Assembly: GCA_028691575.1 (NCBI GenBank)
Contig: JAQUYY010000041.1
Coordinates: forward strand, 1-11,096
Direction: 5' to 3'
Source of the DNA: Candidatus Gastranaerophilales bacterium
GTDB lineage: Bacteria > Cyanobacteriota > Vampirovibrionia > Gastranaerophilales > JAQUYY01
Length of the DNA: 11,096 nt
Shown here: piece after piece, positions 1 through 6,320 of the stretch
Position numbering within the stretch: the first letter of the stretch is position 1
How the letters are laid out: every line of letters starts with the position of its first letter
The notes under the pieces: generated by a model
Told to the model about the DNA's origin: nothing
Databases searched by the model: none
Seen by the model: the letters and a program-made list of their open reading frames with translations, nothing else
Made by a program: the position numbers and the translations under genes

Positions 1-1189
1 CAAGTATTATAGGTGATTTTTCATCACATAATGTATCACCCGTTGTAGTATCTTTTAAACCGACTACGGCACATAAATCACCGGCATATACTTGGTCAAC
101 TTCTTGTCTAGAGTCAGCTTGCATCTGAACGATACGACTTATCCGCTCTTTCTTGCCTGTTACGGAGTTAAGAACATAAGTCCCTGAGCTAAGCACACCG
201 CTATATATTCTAATAAAAGTTAAACGACCGACAAATGGGTCCGTCATAACTTTAAAGGCTAATGCTGAAAAAGGTTCATCATCATTGCTATGTCTTACAG
301 CTTCTGTACCGTCTTCTAATTCGCCTTTAATAGCTTCAACGTCAATTGGAGCAGGCATATAATCAATGACAGAATCCAATAAAAGTTGGACACCTTTGTT
401 TTTAAATGCAGATCCTCCGGTTACAGGAATAATCTTACCTGTAATTGTTGCTTTCCTGACACCTCTTTTAATTTCTTCAACGGTTAATTCTTCTCCTTCA
501 AGGAATTTCATCATTAAATCGTCATCACATTCAGAAATAGCTTCAATTAAAGCTTCTCTGTATTTTGCGACATCAGCTTTCATATTTTCAGGTACTTCTT
601 CAATTTTAATATCAGTACCAATATCATTTGTGTAAATATAAGCTTTTTGCTCGATTATATCAACGATACCTGTTAAATTTTCTTCAGCGCCGATAGGTAA
701 TTGAATCGGGTGAGCATTACCCTGAAGTCTTGTTTTAATTTGGTCAACAACTCTAAGGAAATTAGCACCTGTTCTATCCATTTTATTTACAAATACCATT
801 CTTGGTACGTTATATCTGTTAGCTTGACGCCAAACTGTTTCTGATTGAGGCTGAACACCGCCTACAGCGCAAAATACAGCTACTACGCCGTCTAATACAC
901 GCATTGAACGCTCTACTTCAATTGTAAAATCAACGTGTCCGGGTGTGTCAATAATGTTTATTTGGTGATCTTTCCAGAAACTTGTTACAGCAGCAGAAGT
1001 AATTGTAATACCTCTTTCTCTTTCTTGTTCCATCCAATCAGTAACGGCTGTACCTTCATGAACTTCACCAATTTTGTGAATATTTCCGGTATAGAATAAA
1101 ATTCTTTCTGTGGTTGTTGTTTTTCCTGCATCAATATGAGCTGCAATACCGATGTTTCGAACTTTATCTAATTTAGTTTTTCTAGCCAC
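1..1189 (-). CDS. fusA: Elongation factor G, N-terminal part (runs off the left edge)
   Basis: EF-G is the ribosomal translocase GTPase: it moves tRNA and mRNA after peptide bond formation and works with RRF in ribosome recycling. About 396 codons are visible, covering the whole G domain and the start of domain II; the C-terminal domains lie outside the window. Seen motifs are the P-loop AHIDAGKTT (residues 17-25), switch I ERGITIT (57-63), G3 DTPGH (80-84, with the catalytic His at 84) and G4 NKMD (134-137). Domain II follows, with the FKVMTDPFVGRLTF-like start typical of EF-G. The start is GTG at 1189, giving MARKTKLDKVRNIGI, which is where EF-G proteins normally begin. An AAGGGA ribosome site lies about 8 nt upstream. 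It follows rpsL and rpsG in the usual str operon order, with a longer spacer than the other gene pair. The reading frame is intact as far as it can be seen. Confidence 0.97.
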   Translation of the reverse strand, partial: MARKTKLDKVRNIGIAAHIDAGKTTTTERILFYTGNIHKIGEVHEGTAVTDWMEQERERGITITSAAVTSFWKDHQINIIDTPGHVDFTIEVERSMRVLDGVVAVFCAVGGVQPQSETVWRQANRYNVPRMVFVNKMDRTGANFLRVVDQIKTRLQGNAHPIQLPIGAEENLTGIVDIIEQKAYIYTNDIGTDIKIEEVPENMKADVAKYREALIEAISECDDDLMMKFLEGEELTVEEIKRGVRKATITGKIIPVTGGSAFKNKGVQLLLDSVIDYMPAPIDVEAIKGELEDGTEAVRHSNDDEPFSALAFKVMTDPFVGRLTFIRIYSGVLSSGTYVLNSVTGKKERISRIVQMQADSRQEVDQVYAGDLCAVVGLKDTTTGDTLCDEKSPIIL

Positions 1190-1242
1190 GGTTTTATCCC
1201 TTCATAATTTTTTACTAATATACAATATTCTTATTCATTTAA

Positions 1243-1271
1243 ATAATGCCACTTCAATCATATTTTTTCAA
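1243..1271 (-). promoter_or_regulatory. Possible internal promoter for fusA
   Basis: Read on the minus strand, TTGAAA (1271-1266) and CATTAT (1248-1243) are separated by exactly 17 nt, upstream of the fusA GTG at 1189. The -35 matches 5 of 6 consensus bases and the -10 only 4 of 6, and AT-rich DNA produces such pairs by chance. The spacer of about 135 nt between rpsG and fusA leaves room for a secondary promoter. The -10 lies inside one arm of an inverted repeat. Confidence 0.3.
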
Positions 1272-1314
1272 CCGGACTTTTAAATCAAGTTTAATAGACT
1301 AAAAATGGCATTAT
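1243..1314. repeat. 9-bp perfect inverted repeat in the rpsG-fusA spacer
   Basis: ATAATGCCA (1243-1251) and TGGCATTAT (1306-1314) are exact reverse complements 54 nt apart, inside the str operon transcript. Four of the nine pairs are G-C, which is notable in such AT-rich DNA. No T-run follows either arm, so it does not look like an intrinsic terminator. It could close a long-range RNA stem between the rpsG stop and fusA start, or be chance. Confidence 0.45.
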
Positions 1315-1324
1315 CATAATTTTA

Positions 1325-1795
1325 TTAATATCTGTAATGAGCAAAAGCTTTGTTAGCTTCAGCCATTTTATGCGTATCCTCGCGTTTTTTAACGGAAGCA
1401 CCTGTGCCGTTTGAAGCGTCAAGTATTTCGTTAACTAATTTATCAACCATTGATTTACCGCTTCTTGCTTTAGCAGAATTGATAAGCCAACCTGAGCCTA
1501 AAGCAACGCCTCGTTCTGTTTTTACTTCAATCGGCACCTGATAAGTTGATCCGCCGATTCTTCTTGCTTTTACTTCGATAAGAGGTGTAACATTTTTGAT
1601 AGCTTTTTCAAAAACATCCATTGGATTTTCTTTTGTTTTTTCTTGAACTCTGTCCATTGCTGTATAGAAGATTTTTTCAGCTATACTTTTTTTGCCTCTT
1701 CTCATTAGTCTGTTTATAAACTTTGCTATGTCCGTGCTGTTATATAAAGCATCTGACATAGGTATTCTTTTTTCCGGTTTACTTCTTCGTGACAT
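1325..1795 (-). CDS. rpsG: 30S ribosomal protein S7
   Basis: S7 binds the 3' major domain of 16S rRNA, starts assembly of the 30S head and lies near the E-site tRNA. The 156-residue product is the usual bacterial length. It begins MSRRSKPEKR and carries the recognisable stretches RLMRRGKKSIAEKI (about 30-43), ENPMDVFEKAIKNVTP (about 56-71), VKARRIGGSTYQVP (about 75-88) and the end KAFAHYRY. The ATG at 1795 follows a GAGGAAAT ribosome site at good spacing. rpsL ends only 21 nt upstream, so the two are surely cotranscribed. In E. coli S7 represses its own operon by binding the rpsL-rpsG spacer; here that spacer is too short for the E. coli structure, so any autoregulation would need another site. 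Confidence 0.98.
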   Translation of the reverse strand: MSRRSKPEKRIPMSDALYNSTDIAKFINRLMRRGKKSIAEKIFYTAMDRVQEKTKENPMDVFEKAIKNVTPLIEVKARRIGGSTYQVPIEVKTERGVALGSGWLINSAKARSGKSMVDKLVNEILDASNGTGASVKKREDTHKMAEANKAFAHYRY

Positions 1796-1816
1796 TTTTA
1801 TATTTCCTCGCTTCTA

Positions 1817-2197
1817 TTATTTTTTAGCTTTTTCACGTTTTGCACCATATTTGCTTCGGGCTTGAGATCTATTTGTAACGCCTGAAGCATCAAGTGTTCC
1901 ACGTATAATGTGATACCTGACACCCGGTAAATCTTTAACTCTACCGCCTCTGATAAGTACAACAGAGTGCTCTTGTAAATTATGACCGATTCCCGGTATA
2001 TATGAAGTTACCTCAAAGCCATTTGTTAATCTTACCCTTGCAACTTTTCTTAAAGCTGAATTTGGTTTTTTAGGGGTTGTTGTATAAACCCTTGTACATA
2101 CACCGCGTCTTTGAGGACAATTTTTTAATGCTGGTGAAGTTGTTTTTTCTGATATTTTTTGTCGTTCTTTACGAACCAACTGGTTAATTGTAGGCAT
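1817..2197 (-). CDS. rpsL: 30S ribosomal protein S12
   Basis: S12 sits at the decoding centre and controls tRNA selection accuracy. The 126-residue sequence is nearly canonical: NCPQRRGVCTRVYTTTPKKP (26-45), NSALRKVARVRL (46-57), GIGHNLQEHSVVLIRGGRVK (69-88) and DLPGVRYHIIRGTLD (89-103). Lys43 and Lys88, the classic sites of streptomycin-resistance substitutions, are both lysine, so the residues are wild type. Asp89 is the residue that is often methylthiolated. The start at 2197 is preceded by a full AAGGAGGT Shine-Dalgarno sequence, unusually close to the ATG (3-4 nt). It is the first protein gene of the str operon. The sequence resembles cyanobacterial S12 more than proteobacterial S12 by recollection. 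Confidence 0.98.
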   Translation of the reverse strand: MPTINQLVRKERQKISEKTTSPALKNCPQRRGVCTRVYTTTPKKPNSALRKVARVRLTNGFEVTSYIPGIGHNLQEHSVVLIRGGRVKDLPGVRYHIIRGTLDASGVTNRSQARSKYGAKREKAKK

Positions 2198-2254
2198 TAT
2201 ACCTCCTTTTATGTATTTTTCTTGCCATGATTATTAATATTTTCTGTAATTACT

Positions 2255-2283
2255 ATAAAACAACAACTATAACGGGCTGTCAA
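2255..2283 (-). promoter_or_regulatory. Likely str operon promoter upstream of rpsL
   Basis: On the minus strand a perfect -35 TTGACA (2283-2278) lies between the end of tRNA-Ala and rpsL. A 17-nt spacer leads to TTTTAT (2260-2255, 4 of 6). A better -10, TATAGT (2257-2252), sits at a longer 20-nt spacing. Either places the transcript start about 50 nt before the rpsL ATG, giving a short leader. Confidence 0.5.
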
Positions 2284-2309
2284 CTATTTCTCATTAAAGT
2301 TTTATTTTC

Positions 2310-2382
2310 TGGAGCGTACGAGATTCGAACTCGTGACCTCTTCACTGCCAGTGAAGCGCGCTACCAACTGCGCCAACGCCCC
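2310..2382 (-). tRNA. tRNA-Ala (anticodon GGC)
   Basis: A complete 73-nt cloverleaf: a 7-bp acceptor stem GGGGCGT/ACGCTCC, a D arm GCGC/GCGC, an anticodon stem CTTCA/TGAAG with loop CTGGCAG, a 5-nt variable loop, and a T arm ACGAG/CTCGT with loop TTCGAAT. The anticodon GGC (2349-2347) reads GCC and GCU alanine codons. The third acceptor pair is G3-U70, the identity element for alanyl-tRNA synthetase, with discriminator A73. CCA is not encoded (the next bases are GAAA), so the end must be added enzymatically. It lies directly upstream of the rpsL promoter on the same strand. Confidence 0.97.
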
Positions 2383-2391
2383 TGAATCTAT

Positions 2392-2420
2392 TTGTTTTTT
2401 AATTATTCTTAGAATATAAT
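2392..2420 (+). promoter_or_regulatory. Promoter for tsaC-rpiB
   Basis: A perfect TATAAT (2415-2420) is preceded at 17 nt by TTGTTT (2392-2397), a weak -35. Transcription would start near 2427, leaving about 30 nt of leader before the tsaC ATG at 2457. The site lies in the gap between the tRNA-Ala gene (minus) and tsaC (plus). No equally good promoter for the tRNA was found on the other strand. Confidence 0.5.
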
Positions 2421-2456
2421 AAAAATAAACTTATTAAAACCCTAAAATTAAAAAAT

Positions 2457-3077
2457 ATGAACAACTTTTTATCTAAAAAAAAAGAATACGATGTTATAAA
2501 ACGCACTCTTGAAAAAAAGGACGGCGTAATTGCATTTCCGACTGATACTGTATGGGGTATCGGGTGTTTGGTTGAAAATAAAGACGCTGTTACAAAAATT
2601 TATAATATGAAAGAAAGACCTGACAATAAGCCTTTAATTCTTTTAGGTTCAAATATCAATGCTTTTTTGCCGTATGTAAATAATTTTTCGGCAAAAGCTA
2701 AATTTCTTATTAAAAAATATATGCCCGGAAGTCTTACCCTGGTTGTTAAAAAATCAAATTTAACTCCTGATTATATAACATCGGGTTTTGATACTGTTGG
2801 AATCAGAGTTCCTAATTGTCCATTTTTTTTGGATTTGTTAAATAATAGTACTCAAAATAAAATTTTAGCAACAACAAGTGCGAATTTATCAGGTGAAAGT
2901 GCTTCTATATCAAATGAAGAAGTAAAAAAATCACTGGGCAGTAAGGTTGATTTTATTTTTAATATTGAAAATTTTTATCCATCAACAATTGCCTCAACTG
3001 TTGCTTTAATTGATGAAAATGATAATATTAAAATACTACGACAAGGCAGCGTTATAATAAGTGAGGATTTAGTATGA
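2457..3077 (+). CDS. tsaC: L-threonylcarbamoyladenylate synthase (TsaC/YrdC family)
   Basis: This enzyme makes threonylcarbamoyl-AMP from threonine, bicarbonate and ATP. TsaD with TsaB and TsaE then transfers the group to A37 of ANN-decoding tRNAs (t6A). At 206 residues it is the short TsaC form, without the extra C-terminal Sua5 domain. Family motifs seen are FPTDTVWGIGC (about 27-37), MKERPDNKPLILL (about 51-63), YMPGSLTLVVKK (about 88-99), GFDTVGIRVPNCPF (about 110-123), ATTSANLSGE (about 138-147) and STVALID with ILRQGSV near the end. The ATG at 2457 gives a full N-terminus and no in-frame ATG occurs before residue 51. However, the upstream bases are nearly all A/T with no Shine-Dalgarno sequence, so initiation may be weak or rely on an unstructured leader. 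Its stop overlaps the rpiB start. Confidence 0.93.
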   Translation: MNNFLSKKKEYDVIKRTLEKKDGVIAFPTDTVWGIGCLVENKDAVTKIYNMKERPDNKPLILLGSNINAFLPYVNNFSAKAKFLIKKYMPGSLTLVVKKSNLTPDYITSGFDTVGIRVPNCPFFLDLLNNSTQNKILATTSANLSGESASISNEEVKKSLGSKVDFIFNIENFYPSTIASTVALIDENDNIKILRQGSVIISEDLV

Positions 3078-3502
3078 AAAAGATTGCAATCGGATCTGAT
3101 CATGGCGGTTTTGAGTTAAAAGAATATATTATAAAATTCATAAAAGACAGCGGATACAAATACAAAGATTTTGGAATTTACGAAAAGCAGCCGACAGATT
3201 ATCCTATTATAGCTAAGGAAGTTGCTCAAAATATTGTTGACGGAAATTTTAATTTAGGTATTTTAATTTGCGGAAGTGGCTTAGGAATGGCAATTACAGC
3301 TAATAAAATTAAAGGAATACGAGCTGTGACTTGTTCTGATATTTATTCTGCAAAAATGAGCAGAATGCACAATAATGCTAATATTTTAACACTGGGAGAA
3401 AGAGTGCTTGGAAAGGATTTGGCTCTTGAGATTGTCAATATCTGGCTAAATACAGAGTTTGAAGGCGGAAGACACTTAAATAGAATAAATATGATTGAAT
3501 AA
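3074..3502 (+). CDS. rpiB: Ribose-5-phosphate isomerase B
   Basis: RpiB interconverts ribose 5-phosphate and ribulose 5-phosphate in the non-oxidative pentose phosphate pathway. The 142-residue protein has typical RpiB/LacAB length. It shows the N-terminal GSDHGGFELK (7-16, with Asp9 and His10), the active-site stretch ICGSGLGM with Cys66 as the catalytic base, NKIKGIRA (77-84), MHNNANILTLGERV (98-111, with His99) and the phosphate-binding arginines in GGRHLNR (131-137). The ATG overlaps the tsaC stop in an ATGA arrangement, and GAGGA lies 6 nt upstream, so the two genes are translationally coupled. Alternative: a LacA/LacB-type galactose-6-phosphate isomerase, unlikely because the gene is single and has no lac genes nearby. 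Confidence 0.95.
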   Translation: MKKIAIGSDHGGFELKEYIIKFIKDSGYKYKDFGIYEKQPTDYPIIAKEVAQNIVDGNFNLGILICGSGLGMAITANKIKGIRAVTCSDIYSAKMSRMHNNANILTLGERVLGKDLALEIVNIWLNTEFEGGRHLNRINMIE

Positions 3503-3516
3503 ATTTAGGACTTTTA

Positions 3517-3657
3517 ATGACAGACAAAATTAAACCAACAAATAAAAAACAGCCTGATTTAAAAAAAAAGGTTAAAAAAATTATCGGTCTTGATATTGAT
3601 AAAGCAGAATATCAGGAAATAATTTTATCTCAGTCAAATTTTCCTGATAGACGATAG
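3517..3657 (+). CDS. Small lysine-rich protein of unknown function, 46 aa
   Basis: I do not recognise this protein. The ORF runs from ATG at 3517 to TAG at 3657 and begins 14 nt after the rpiB stop, with AGGA (3507-3510) 6 nt before the ATG. That is a good translation signal in a genome region where such sites are not automatic. The N-terminal half is strongly basic (MTDKIKPTNKKQPDLKKK, then VKKI). The rest, from GLDIDKAEYQEI to the end SNFPDRR, is mixed and could form a short helix. There is no signal peptide, membrane segment, or Cys/His metal motif. Position and spacing suggest cotranscription with tsaC-rpiB. It may be a lineage-specific small protein; a chance ORF remains possible. Confidence 0.55.
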   Translation: MTDKIKPTNKKQPDLKKKVKKIIGLDIDKAEYQEIILSQSNFPDRR

Positions 3658-3683
3658 TTTTAATAGAGTTAAATTATGGTTCC

Positions 3684-3766
3684 GTCTACCGCTAGCCTTC
3701 ATTTTTTGTACCGACAAAATTAAGCTTACAAAAAAGTCTAAAATCTTTATAATTCTTGGTAGACTT
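3684..3766. other. Non-coding stretch with nested and competing inverted repeats
   Basis: Between the small ORF and the terminator (3658-3800) I see no gene but several complementary segments. GTCTACC (3684-3690) is complementary to GGTAGAC (3758-3764). Inside that pair, TTTTTTGTA (3702-3710) is complementary to TACAAAAAA (3727-3735). In addition AAGTCTA (3734-3740) is complementary to TAGACTT (3760-3766), using the same right arm as the outer pair. The last pairing excludes the first. This could be a structured 3' UTR or small RNA on either strand. It matches no RNA family I recognise, and AT-rich DNA makes some pairing likely by chance. Confidence 0.35.
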
Positions 3767-3800
3767 GATTATTCCATTTGTTTTATTTTTACCTACAATC

Positions 3801-3829
3801 AAAAAAAGTGGGGTTCAACCCACCTTTTT
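3801..3829. terminator. Bidirectional terminator between the rpiB operon and thiG
   Basis: The stem GTGGG (3808-3812)/CCCAC (3819-3823) with loop GTTCAA is flanked by an A7 run on the left and C plus T5 on the right. Read from either strand it gives a hairpin followed by a T-run, the stronger one on the minus strand (T7). It sits 14 nt beyond the thiG stop and serves the two convergent transcripts. Confidence 0.8.
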
Positions 3830-3842
3830 AAAATTAATTTAA

Positions 3843-4613
3843 TTATTTCCCTACAATACCTGTCAATGGTGAAGATGCGCTTGCATAAGCCTTCATCGGC
3901 ATTCTACCTGCTTCAAATGCTGTTCTTCCGGCTTGAGTACCTAATTTAAAGGCTTCTGCCATTTTTACAGGATCTTGAGCTTTTGCAATAGCGGTATTTA
4001 CAAGCACACAATCAGCACCTAATTCCATAACCAAAGATGCTTCAGATGGTACGCCCAGCCCTGCATCTACTACAACAGGGATATTTGCATTTTCTATAAT
4101 AATTTTTATATTTTCTAAAGTTTTTACACCCTGTCCTGTGCCAATTGGCGAAGCTAACGGCATTACTGTTGCACAACCGATTTCTTCTAATCTTTTTGCT
4201 AAAATAGGATCGGCATTAATGTATGGTAAAACCACAAAACCTTCTTTTACTAAAATTTTTGCAGCTTCAAAAGTTGCAATTGGGTCAGGCAACAAGTATT
4301 TAGGATCAGGAATAACTTCTAATTTAATCCAATTATTAATTCCCATAGCTTTTGACAATCTGGCAACTCTGATAGCTTCTTCTGCTGTTGCACAACCTGC
4401 TGTATTTGGCAAAATCCAGTATTTGTCAAGATCAATGTTATCCATTAAACCAACATGACCTTCTGCTCCAACATCAACACGTCTTATAGCAACGGTTACA
4501 ATCTCCGCTTCACTTGCGGCATGTGCCTGTTTCATTATTTCAAAATCATTAAACTTCCCTGTTCCAACTAATAGTCTGGAATTAAAAGTTTTTCCGCCAA
4601 TTGTTAGTGTCAT
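3843..4613 (-). CDS. thiG: Thiazole synthase
   Basis: ThiG forms the thiazole phosphate ring of thiamin from deoxyxylulose 5-phosphate, dehydroglycine/iminoglycine and the ThiS thiocarboxylate. The 256-residue protein is full length and a TIM barrel by family. It shows SRLLVGTGKF (12-21), VTVAIRRV (39-46), LPNTAGC (68-74), the Schiff-base lysine Lys97 in WIKLEVIPDP, the MPLASPIGTGQG loop (about 151-162), VVVDAGLGVPSEA (about 180-192) and VNTAIAKAQDP. The ATG at 4613 has AAAGGAG 7 nt upstream. No thiS, thiF, thiH or thiO is adjacent, so the sulfur carrier and glycine-derived substrate must come from elsewhere. The leader is short and shows no TPP riboswitch. The gene is convergent with the rpiB operon and divergent from the permease. 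Confidence 0.96.
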   Translation of the reverse strand: MTLTIGGKTFNSRLLVGTGKFNDFEIMKQAHAASEAEIVTVAIRRVDVGAEGHVGLMDNIDLDKYWILPNTAGCATAEEAIRVARLSKAMGINNWIKLEVIPDPKYLLPDPIATFEAAKILVKEGFVVLPYINADPILAKRLEEIGCATVMPLASPIGTGQGVKTLENIKIIIENANIPVVVDAGLGVPSEASLVMELGADCVLVNTAIAKAQDPVKMAEAFKLGTQAGRTAFEAGRMPMKAYASASSPLTGIVGK

Positions 4614-4649
4614 AATTTATCTCCTTTGAAATCTATTTTTATATAAAAT

Positions 4650-4678
4650 AGAATAACTCCAAAAAAATTAAATTTCAA
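4650..4678 (-). promoter_or_regulatory. Candidate thiG promoter
   Basis: On the minus strand TTGAAA (4678-4673, 5 of 6) and TATTCT (4655-4650, 4 of 6) are 17 nt apart. The start point would lie about 30 nt before the thiG ATG, leaving room for the ribosome site but not for a riboswitch. The surrounding DNA is almost pure A/T, so the match is only suggestive. Confidence 0.4.
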
Positions 4679-4735
4679 AATTAAATTAATGAAACTAAAC
4701 ATTTTATTTTAGTAAACGTCTATCTTGTTATATTA

Positions 4736-4741
4736 TATAAT
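4736..4741 (+). promoter_or_regulatory. Candidate -10 box for the amino acid permease
   Basis: A perfect TATAAT lies 29 nt before the permease ATG. No convincing -35 sits 16-18 nt upstream of it, where the sequence is around TAAACG. An activator or an alternative overlapping TATATT (4729-4734) is possible. Confidence 0.35.
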
Positions 4742-4770
4742 AATATTGACAGCAAGTAGAAAGGCAGATC

Positions 4771-6264
4771 ATGAGTAAAGAGGGGCAGTTAAATTTTTAT
4801 CAGAGAATTTTTCGTAAAAAAAATATTGATAAAATCACTGAAGAAAGCAGTAAAAGTTCTTTAAAAAAGAGTCTTAATGCTGTAGATTTAATAATTTTAG
4901 GTGTTGGTGCAGTTATAGGAACCGGCATATTTACTGTTTCAGGTGTTGCTATTGCAGGTAATGCACAAGCAGGACCGAGTTTTATGATTTCATTGATTAT
5001 TGCTGCTTTTGCATGTGTATTTGCGGCATTATCTTATGCCGAGTTTTCGTCAATGATTCCTGTTGCAGGAAGTGCATATACCTATACTTTTGTTACTTTT
5101 GGTGAAATGATTGCCTGGACTGTCGGTTGGGTTTTGATGTTAGAATATGCAATCGGAAATATTGCTGTTGCTATTAGTTGGACAAGTTATTTTTTCAATT
5201 TTCTCCAAGGTTTTGGTCATATTTTGCCGACATGGCTTATAACGGAAAGCAATTGGGTATATAATGTCAAATTATTTGACATTATCCCTTTATATATAAA
5301 TATTCCTACATTATTAATAATTGCAGCTGTTACAATACTTCTGTATAAAGGTATTGAAGAAAGTAAAAAAATGACATCTATAATGGTTTTTATAAAACTT
5401 TCTGTAATTGCTTTATTCTTAATTGTCGGGTCTTCCTATGTTCAGCCTGAAAATTGGACACCTTTTGTGCCAAACGGGTTTAACGGAATTTTTCAAAGTG
5501 CATTTTTGATTTTCTTTGCATATATTGGATTTGATGCTGTTTCGACTGCGGCAGAAGAAACTAAGAATCCGCAAAAGAATGTTCCTCTTGGTATTATTGG
5601 AACTTTAGCCATTTGTGCTCTTATTTATATTGCAATTGCTGCAGTATTAACAGGAATTATGCCCTGGCAGCAAGTTGATTTGAATTCGCCGTTAGCTGCT
5701 GGAATGACTGCTATTGGGCAAGGTTGGGCTGCTAAATATATTGCGCTTGGTGCTGTTGCCGGTTTGGCTTCTGTATTATTAGTATTGCAACTTGGAACAA
5801 CAAGAATTTTATACGCAATGTCAAGGGATAATTTGCTTCCCGGAGTTTTTTCTAAAATTCATCCTAAATTTAAAACACCTCACGTTATTACGATTGCATC
5901 AGGTGTGTTTGTAGGAATTTCTACAATGTTTTTTAACCTGGAAGATTCGGCGAATTTGTGCAATATCGGAACATTTGCCGCATTTATTATAGTTTCGCTT
6001 GGTGTAATAATCTTAAGATATAAAGATCCTGACAGACACAGACCTTTTAGAGTTCCGTTATCACCATTTATTCCGATTTTGGGAATTATTGTAATCTGCG
6101 GTATTATTTATCTTGGAATACCTGCAAAAACCTTTATAGCTTTTATAATTTGGTTAATCGCAGGACTTGTTATATATTTCTCTTATGGCTATAAGAAAAC
6201 GTATAGAGTTTATTTGCAAGAGCAGAAAGCAGAAAAATTAACAGTAAAAGAGAATAAATTTTAA
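4771..6264 (+). CDS. APC-superfamily amino acid permease
   Basis: A 497-residue inner-membrane transporter that would import or exchange amino acids using an ion gradient. After about 35 polar, basic residues come roughly 12 hydrophobic segments. The first contains the glycine-rich unwound motif GVGAVIGTGIF (44-54), the amino acid backbone-binding site of the family. TM6 shows FAYIGFDAVSTAAEETKNP (249-267). The loop after TM8 has YAMSRDNLLP (348-357), and LRYKDPDRHRPFRVP (415-429) precedes the last two segments. This pattern and length fit the cationic amino acid transporter (CAT/YfnA-like) branch, but sequence alone does not fix the substrate. The ATG at 4771 has AGAAAGG 6 nt upstream. It is a single-gene unit: divergent from thiG and closed by its own hairpin. 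Confidence 0.92.
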   Translation: MSKEGQLNFYQRIFRKKNIDKITEESSKSSLKKSLNAVDLIILGVGAVIGTGIFTVSGVAIAGNAQAGPSFMISLIIAAFACVFAALSYAEFSSMIPVAGSAYTYTFVTFGEMIAWTVGWVLMLEYAIGNIAVAISWTSYFFNFLQGFGHILPTWLITESNWVYNVKLFDIIPLYINIPTLLIIAAVTILLYKGIEESKKMTSIMVFIKLSVIALFLIVGSSYVQPENWTPFVPNGFNGIFQSAFLIFFAYIGFDAVSTAAEETKNPQKNVPLGIIGTLAICALIYIAIAAVLTGIMPWQQVDLNSPLAAGMTAIGQGWAAKYIALGAVAGLASVLLVLQLGTTRILYAMSRDNLLPGVFSKIHPKFKTPHVITIASGVFVGISTMFFNLEDSANLCNIGTFAAFIIVSLGVIILRYKDPDRHRPFRVPLSPFIPILGIIVICGIIYLGIPAKTFIAFIIWLIAGLVIYFSYGYKKTYRVYLQEQKAEKLTVKENKF

Positions 6265-6287
6265 AAGAAGTTTAAGTAAATAAATTT

Positions 6288-6320
6288 AAAGAGAGAAGTA
6301 TTTTAATTTCTCTCTTTTTT
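6288..6320. terminator. Bidirectional terminator between permease and cdd
   Basis: AAAGAGAGAA (6288-6297) pairs perfectly with TTCTCTCTTT (6308-6317) around a 10-nt loop, followed by more T on the plus strand. The stem starts 23 nt after the permease stop. On the other strand it begins right at the cdd stop codon, with a weaker T-run (TTTAAATTT), so it probably ends both convergent transcripts. Confidence 0.8.

Noticed and set aside
366..635. 89-codon plus-strand ORF opposite fusA
   Set aside because: It lies wholly antisense to conserved EF-G coding sequence, has no ribosome site and resembles no protein I know.
1194..1205. ATG-AAG-GGA-TAA mini-ORF just before fusA
   Set aside because: It consists of the fusA ribosome binding site; three codons with no signal of their own are not evidence of translation.
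2184..2228. 14-codon basic leader ORF overlapping the rpsL start on the minus strand
   Set aside because: It has no Shine-Dalgarno sequence, and its codons include the rpsL ribosome site itself, so the reading frame is most likely accidental.
4746..4751. Perfect TTGACA upstream of the permease
   Set aside because: It is only 19 nt from the ATG, so a promoter using it as a -35 would start transcription inside the coding region.
4614..4770. TPP riboswitch in front of thiG
   Set aside because: No CTGAGA-type aptamer core is present, and the likely leader of about 30 nt is too short.
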